Assembly (NCBI GenBank): GCA_038503075.1
Contig: JBCAML010000008.1
Location: 930,001-994,000, forward strand
Length of the DNA stretch: 64,000 bases
Source: Gyromitra esculenta
Lineage: Eukaryota; Ascomycota; Pezizomycetes; Pezizales; Discinaceae
Direction of reading: 5' to 3'
The notes beneath the pieces are model-generated. The model made no database searches. It saw nothing but the letters and a program-made list of their open reading frames with translations, and was not told the origin of the DNA. Positions within the stretch are counted from its first letter, which is position 1. Each line of letters begins with the position of its first letter. The translations under genes and the position numbers were made by a program. Below, in pieces: positions 57,616 to 64,000 of the stretch.

Positions 57616-60232
57616 ATGAAGCACTGGGCATCGCTTTCTTCCCCTTCACCTTCCCGTTTCCCTAATTCGTCTTCCTCTTCTTCCTCTTCTTCCGCTTTAC
57701 CATTGGAGGACGAGCCTTTACTTGCGAAACGAAGAACAAAGGCTATGGGGAAAGCACGGGAAATTTTGAGAAAGCTGGAGACGGAGCATGAGTTCGGGTT
57801 GACGAGTGCACAATTGATGTTGACGAACCACGATTTGAAGCCTGGTAGGTTTTTTTTTCTGTCTATATTCATTTTGTTTTGTACAATTGGCATTCGGAGA
57901 GCTACCAGCTGGCTTTCAGTTTGTTCGTTATTTCCACTTCTCTCCTTAGCCTCGTGTCCCCCCTATAATATACCTATAGCATAGGTGATTTAAGAAAGGA
58001 AGAGTTGGCTATTCAGCAGGATGAATGGTCGGCGTATTGTGTTGTGTCGGGCAAGGATTACTACTTGTGGTGGCTATCACCGTTTGATGCTTTGTATCGG
58101 TTACATAGCCGGTTTCTTGCTGATATCCCGGAAGATGTCGAATGATAACGGCAATTATTGCGCAAAGACAGCTGAGGAATGTCCATTGGACTGCCGGCAT
58201 GAATTGGATTAAAGACAGCTGCAGAGAAGAAGAAACTTCAAGACCCTCGTTTTCTCTGTTTTCTTTGTTTTCGGTTTTGATTTCGGGTCTTTTTCCGTAT
58301 TTCCTCTTTAATTGAAGCTTAATTAACTAGCTGCTAACAATGATTACTACCATCTAGTTGAACCTGCGCGACGAACATGGGGAGCTTGGAATTTTGTCGG
58401 TTTCTGGATCGCTGACTCCTTCAACATTGTTGGTCTCCCTTCATCTTTTTTTAATACTTGCTCCAATTAACCTAGGGGTCTCGTTTCAGAACACATGGAT
58501 GATATCCTCTTCAATGATCATAGACAGTCTCTCGTGGTGGCAGTCTTGGCTCTGCGTCTGGCTCGGCTACTTTATTGCTGCCTGTTTCATCTGCGCAACC
58601 GGGCGTATCGGCGCAACTTATCACATTGGGTTTCCCGTACTATCCCGTGCGTCCTTTGGAATCTGGGGTTCTCTATGGCCCATATTCAATCGTGCGGCCA
58701 TGGCATGCGTCTGGTATGGCGTGCAATCTTGGATTGGAGGGAAATGCGTGTATTTGATGATCACGTCTATCTGGACTTCGTTTGAGACTCTTCCAAATAC
58801 ACTTCCTGCGAGCGCTGGGACGGAGACGAAGTATTTCGTGTCGTTCTTTATTTTTTGGGTTGCCTCATTACCAGCAATCTGGTTTCCAGTCCATCAGATC
58901 AGGCACTTGTTTACCGTCAAGGCATTTATTGTCCCTGTTGCTGGATTCGCGTTCTTTGGATGGAGTATCCATAAGGCCGGGGGTTTGGGACCTATCGTCC
59001 ACCAGCCAAACAGTATTCATGGAAGTAAGCTCGCTTGGGCATTTGTCAGTGGTGTTATGAGCTCCATTGCAAACTTTTCTACACTGATTGTGAATGGTAA
59101 GCCTCTGTACGAAGGAAATGAACTTGTTGACTGCTGGGTTTTACTAAACGATGGCTGAGCGCAGACCCTGACTTTACACGTTTTGCTGTTAAACCCCGTG
59201 ACTCTCTGTGGTCTCAATTGATTTCTATTCGTAGGTTCTTAAATCAAAGACCTCATATAACAGTTCTTGAGCTAATAGCCGATCACAATATATAGCATGC
59301 TCATTTGCCCTGACTTCATTCGTCGGAATCATCGTTTCATCTTCTTCGATAGTGATCTACGATAAAGCTATATGGAACCCCTTAGACCTTCTTGAAAATC
59401 TTATGTCAGATGGAAAATCTGGAAACCGGGCTGGTGTCTTCTTCATTGCCACCGCATTCGCTCTTGCCCAACTCGGAACCAACATTGCAGCAAACTCTGT
59501 TTCCGCTGGCTCAGATACTACAGCTCTCCTGCCAAGATTTATGTAAGAACTTACAGCCAGGCACTCTTTATTAGTCACCATACTAATGTTACCTAGCAAC
59601 ATCCGCCGTGGAGGCTATATCTGCGCTATTGTGGGTCTTGTAATGTGCCCATGGAATCTACTTTCCACGTCCAACAACTTCACGCTCTACCTGTCCTCGT
59701 ACTCCGTCTTCCTCTCTTCGATCGCCGGTGTCATGATCTGCGATTACTACTGGGTCAGGAAAGGATACCTAGAAATAAAGAGCCTCTACTCGGCCAGGAG
59801 AAGCGGCCCGTACTTCTACACCTATGGAATCCACTTTAGAGCATATGCAGCTTACATAGCCGGGATCCTAATAAACGTTGTTGGTTTTGCAGGCGCTATC
59901 GGAACACATGTCCCGATCGGCGCTACCTATATCTATAAGTATGCTACTCCGAACCAGTTTATTTCATTTCGTAGGCTGACACAAACAGTGTAAATTTCTT
60001 TGCTGGGTTCATCGTATCCTCAGGAACCTACTATACTCTCTGCAAGATATTTCCAATCCCAGCTTGCGCGGACACGTGGACCGAGGTCGGAGACGAGATT
60101 ACGGATGTTACCTTGGCGTACGAGGATGCCGATAGTACAAGTTACGATGAAGAGAGTGGTAGAGTAAAGGATAAAATTGCCGAGTCAAAGGCTGCAGAAG
60201 GGCACCGGCAAGGATATGGTGCTACATATTAG
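57616..60232 (+). CDS. NCS1 nucleobase/allantoin permease (Dal4/Fur4-like)
   Basis: Plasma-membrane proton symporter of the nucleobase-cation-symport-1 family, 607 aa, about 12 helices. Seven exons: 57616-57844, 58358-58432, 58476-59096, 59165-59230, 59296-59542, 59597-59938 and 59989-60232. Motifs: [80 protein letters not shown] and a [12 protein letters not shown] stretch, all typical of the Fur/Dal4 branch. The exact substrate (allantoin, uracil, uridine) cannot be read. Intron 1 is long (513 nt) and holds a stretch open in frame (from 57985) that cannot be joined on in phase. The linked DCG1 and nucleoside hydrolase genes favour purine/allantoin use. Confidence 0.9.
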
Positions 60233-61228
60233 TTAGAGAGTGGATACGGCGCCGGCAGCCAGGGAGGCCGGTAAAAAAATTTTGGATGCATAACGATTTT
60301 TGTCAACTGTCCTTACGAATGGTAACTACGGATTTTTTTTAATTTGTTTATTTGGGCATATCTATAGTGTACTTTTATAAATGATACCTAAATACCTAGA
60401 GTCTCAGCGAATATTTATATTTGTATCACAAGTCACTTAAAGGGTCAATTTTCGGTAATTTTTATTGATAAATCCGATTGGGGTTGGGATTGAAATTTAC
60501 CTAGGGCGATTATCTCTCCAATATGTGTGCTATGATCGAATACTTCGGAGAAAGCTATGACCTGGGCTACTTTCCTCCCTTAGCAGTCTATACTCATTTC
60601 TTGTTAACCATTCGAACCCCAATCACCACAAGTCACTCGTGTATTATCGAGCTTTGGATACAGAACGAGATATAGGCGAAGGCAGCCACTATGTACACGG
60701 TAGTTCGATCGATAGAAAGCCCCAAAATCCGAGGCTTCCACAGCCCGACTGAACATCAAAGGTCTCCTAGGGCCGAACCGCTAGTACACTATTAAGACGC
60801 GATTACTAATCGTTCCAACATATATATCATCCCTAGTAAGCTTCGCTACATGTAGTGATGCTTTCTTGCTAATCAGACAACACCAAAGGGATGAGTCCTT
60901 TTCTCACTTGAGGAAAGGTTTAGGAAATTCTCATAGTGGACGCGCCGGAAATCAGTATTTACACATAGCCTGGGGACAAAAGGCTCACAAATCTGGATTT
61001 CGCGAGTAAACGTCTATTATAAGACATATGATTAGGGTTAGGGCTCGGTTTAGACAAGTCACTACCACAGCATGTACAGGCTTTAGTAGACATCTCGACT
61101 TTAGGAAGTTTTCGCATTTGGTATACTAAATCAGATGAAGGCATAGTTACATTAATCATTAACTGAAAGAGTACTATATTTCTAAACGGCTGTATAAACT
61201 AAATACACCAATATTCTCTAGATCGGTA
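60233..61228. other. Intergenic between convergent genes
   Basis: No gene recognised; should hold the two terminators. A TACATGTA lies at 60847. A 66-codon minus-strand frame (61159-60959) is unsupported. Confidence 0.5.
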
Positions 61229-62695
61229 TTAGATTCCGATAATAGCAGCAACAATCATAACGGTAGCACCTAATAATACAGACTTCTGCAGAGTCACGCT
61301 ACTCGCGCTACCTTCGAACTGCACTGGGGGCATCGTGGTGGTGGGTGCTGGGGGGCTATTTCCAGCTCCAGTCACGGTTGGGTTACTTGAGTTTCCACCT
61401 GCCGTATAGCACTTTGCAAGAGCACTTGGTACTGCCTGGCCAGGCTGCCAGAGCAAGATGTTCTCGAGTCTCTGGGCAAACGTGACGTTGCTCAGAGACA
61501 AGTCAACCCAGTTTTGGGTTGCTGGAGGAACAGCACTATCGTTCCATCTGCTGGTGCCGTTGGGGTAGACTATAACCCCTCCGCCAGTTTTATTGTAGTG
61601 ATATACGTCGTCGAGACCACGAATAGCATAGTATATCGCTGAAGCTAAAGGAACAAGTCGGTCAGTATTTTAAAGGTGGATGGAATGGGGATTGGGTGAA
61701 GGGTTGAGTGAGGCTTACGATCCCAAGCTGGGTTAGTTTTGTTAGGACCAATGGTAGCATTCCACACAAAAGAAATCGGGTTCGTCGCTGGATTAAGCTC
61801 AACAGCCAGCTTCGCGCCCATTATGATCGTACGCCCAACATACCCAGGCACAAAGGTCAGTTTTGAGGGCCAGTTGTTCAAAACATGCGACGAGAATGTC
61901 CCGTTATGGTAAGCGAGATTGAAAGAATTTCCTGAACCATCCGCCTGTACGACGAGCTCCACCACCTTTTTCTTGATGAGCTCAAAACCCGTGAGCGGTG
62001 AAATGGCATCCGGTTTAGAGTCGACAAATTGGTACATTGCATCAAAAAACCCGATGACGGCAATGGTAATACTCTTGTCTTCAGCCTTCGCCAGCAGTGT
62101 GCGGTAGAGCGTCACGGGGTCTGTGGTGTTTGTCCCATCACGGACATCCTCGGGAAACTTCTCAGCGAGTTTGTCCACCCACCCAGCAAAAGTAGGGAAA
62201 TTAGGATCTTGGGTCTATCCAAAGCGTAAGTCAGCAAATCTATTTTTTTACACTATGCGGCTATCTAGACTTACAGAGTTATCTACAGGCTTGAGGATGG
62301 CGAGTGGGATATCTGAATGGCCGTAGTACGTGTTGATGGCATCTATCGCTGGAGATGCAAAGCGGCTCCGAATGTCTAAACATACATGTAGTATTAGAAT
62401 AGAATCGAATAAATAATTAACGAGAAAGATACTAACCTGATACCACACCCACAATCTCCACTTCTCCCCAATTTTCAAGGATATTGGCGATTCCGATAGC
62501 ATTTGCATCGTCAGGCTAAACCAAACGTTTCTGTCAGTAGCCCTAACCAATGAGAAAAAAACACTTATAGACGGAATAGGCCATTACGAGATTGTAAAAA
62601 TCAGAGTCGATAATGAGCTTCTTCTTAGTGCAAGAAGTAGCTGAGGTCGTCAACACGCTGAATGTCAAGGCGAGAGCCAAAAATGCAGACTTCAT
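61229..62695 (-). CDS. GPI-anchored inosine-uridine nucleoside hydrolase-like protein
   Basis: Would cleave the N-glycosidic bond of purine/pyrimidine ribonucleosides outside the cell. Five exons on the minus strand, 62695-62588, 62515-62437, 62375-62275, 62214-61719 and 61644-61229, give 399 aa. Residues 1-20 (MKSAFLALALTFSVLTTSAT) are a signal peptide. The Ca-binding Asp motif of the family is present as LIIDSDF and, after intron 1, PDDANAIG, with the spacing seen in fungal members. A later segment, DGSGNSFNLAYHN, fits the substrate pocket. The C-terminus is Ser/Thr/Pro-rich with a final hydrophobic segment (VLLGATVMIVAAIIGI), the pattern of a GPI signal. It points toward the permease gene and could feed bases to it. 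Confidence 0.85.
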
Positions 62696-64000
62696 GGTTA
62701 AATACAATGTAATGACTGGCTAATTGAATGTTATTAGATTGAATAAGCACACTATGGCTACCCTGGATTCCCAACAGAGGCGGGAGGATGAACTTCATTT
62801 ATGTAGTTATGTGTGTTTTTTTACTACCGGTAATTGCTAGATAAAAGCTGAGAAACTCTAGGACGAAGCGCTCAGCTAAAATAAAACCATCGATATGCAT
62901 AATGTAGTAACCGTTACGTGGGATTCAGGTACATAATAGAAGAAGGAAAACTACATGTAGGTAAGATAAACACGTATGTAGAGATTCTGCTTTTTGTGTC
63001 GGTGTGGTCCATCCCGAGCTTTGTTGGCATAACTGATTAGAGAGATTCAGCTGAAGAAAACAGTACAATTGACCAAGAGGGCATGTTATGCGTGGCATTG
63101 CAGCTACCTAGACCAGGCACCTTTGGCTGAGATTGGGTGGGCGGCTCTTGGGATAAGGCTCTTGGCTCGCGATTAGCGCTTCCTGGTGTCTCAAAAGGGT
63201 GGGACAGCACCTACATGTGTACCATGTATATCCCCTCCTCCTGGTTGATGGGCCCCGAGGCTGAACTGATCACCGTCTGAAATCTGCTGTCAACGTATAC
63301 CAAAGATTTAAGTATACAGAGTGCAGTCTTTCCTCTCTAGTAAGACTATTGTAAGCGAGCAGAGACAGTGTTAGCTGTTGTGTATTCTAGAGCTCAAGAC
63401 TCGCGCTTGCAGCACAATACCTACTACCTGGGGCTATTGGCATGAGGCCCAGATGCTACGCTTCATCCAGAGCATAAATATAGTAATAAGGGTTCCTACG
63501 GATTTTGTGTTTATTTGCATGGTGCCACTCTCTGATTCCCCTTCTACAGACCATTTCAGCCACCCCATCCTCAATTCCAAGCAGCCACTCCCATCGAAGT
63601 TCTCATTCGCGATCCCTTCAATGGAATTCTCCTACGGCATTTCAAAATGCCTGCCTCTTAACTAGCGGGGCATTCTAGTCAGATCGGCTCGGTTTAAGTA
63701 GGTAAGAAGTCTTGGCCAGAAAAACCCTGAGCTTGGCGTGGCTTTACTCTTACAGCGTACGGCGGGAGAGATCGAGAAGCATGAGACTTGGGATTCGGGG
63801 CTGCTATTGGCTCCCCAGAGCAAGATTCTAGCAATTGGATTGGCCACAGAGCCCTGTCAGTAGACCCTGGTTTCTCGATCTTTTTTGCCGTACGCTGCAG
63901 CAACTGGAGAAGTCTAGTACCTCAGTTTCCACATAGATGACTGTTCTCTTTCGAGGTCCATTGGGTAGGTACCTAAGTCTACTATCCCAAGCCACTAAGT
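62696..64000. other. Upstream region of the hydrolase gene and window end
   Basis: No gene recognised; the frame at 63378-63665 is unsupported. GATA sites AGATAA lie at 62839-62844 and 62964-62969, upstream of the hydrolase, and TACATGTA at 62952. Confidence 0.45.
63753..63897. mobile_element. 145-bp TIR element
   Basis: Ends CAGCGTACGGC in inverted orientation, with pairing that continues imperfectly through AGATCGAGAA for about 28 nt. TA flanks the left end only, so a Tc1/mariner-type origin is possible but the duplication is not confirmed. Confidence 0.6.

Noticed and set aside
57985..58144. Extra exon inside the long first intron of the permease
   Set aside because: It is open in frame behind a good acceptor but cannot be joined in phase to the next exon, and the family has no such segment.
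1..64000. tRNA or rRNA genes
   Set aside because: GTTCGA-type T-arm cores seen (for example 43565, 49582, 60608) lie in exons or lack matching acceptor and anticodon stems.

Overview
The window looks like a filamentous ascomycete (Pezizomycotina) chromosome. Its protein-coding genes carry many short (about 43-90 nt) spliceosomal introns with GT-AG borders and CTRAY-type branch sites. The gene set (BRCT-WGR-PARP, RTF2, MIC10, a copper-fist regulator, CE8 pectin methylesterase, DCG1-like racemase, NCS1 permease) fits that group; I cannot fix the class. All exon borders were worked out by eye from splice signals, frame continuity and family motifs. Every spliced model given sums to a whole number of codons.

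Region 1 (1-20.5 kb) is a stack of mobile DNA. A 2OG-Fe(II) dioxygenase gene of TET/JBP type (921-2036) lies next to a decayed, oppositely oriented Helitron (Rep/helicase, 2812-7135). A six-exon gene of OB-fold/RPA-like appearance (7246-8638) follows it. A solo LTR (9026-9450) comes next. Then a Mutator-like (MULE) element (10416-20447, 101-bp TIRs, 10-bp target duplication) holds a Ty3/gypsy chromovirus (10758-17311) in the start of its transposase gene and a reversed solo LTR (17872-18751) further in. That solo LTR is itself split by another solo LTR (18077-18497). The gypsy pol is split by a 733-bp solo LTR of a third family (14507-15239). Target duplications resolve every junction. The gypsy element has a textbook -1 frameshift signal between gag and pol and a candidate self-priming primer-binding site.

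Region 2 (20.5-26 kb) has two genome-maintenance genes in tandem: PARP (21228-24150) and RTF2 (24958-25935). Region 3 (26-36.5 kb) is gene-poor, with decayed coding relics (27.0-29.7 and about 30-31.8 kb), an F-box gene (32682-33940) and at least four short TIR elements.

Region 4 (36.5-51.5 kb) has a secreted pectin methylesterase, MIC10, a CENP-B/Tc5-type HTH gene without transposase domain, and a copper-fist regulator, separated by long non-coding stretches. Region 5 (52-63 kb) has a MoaB/MPTb-domain protein and then what looks like a small purine/allantoin utilisation group: DCG1-like racemase, NCS1 permease and a GPI-anchored nucleoside hydrolase-like protein, with GATA-factor sites upstream of each. 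The palindrome TACATGTA occurs 14 times in the non-coding DNA right of 25 kb and not once in the transposon-rich left third.
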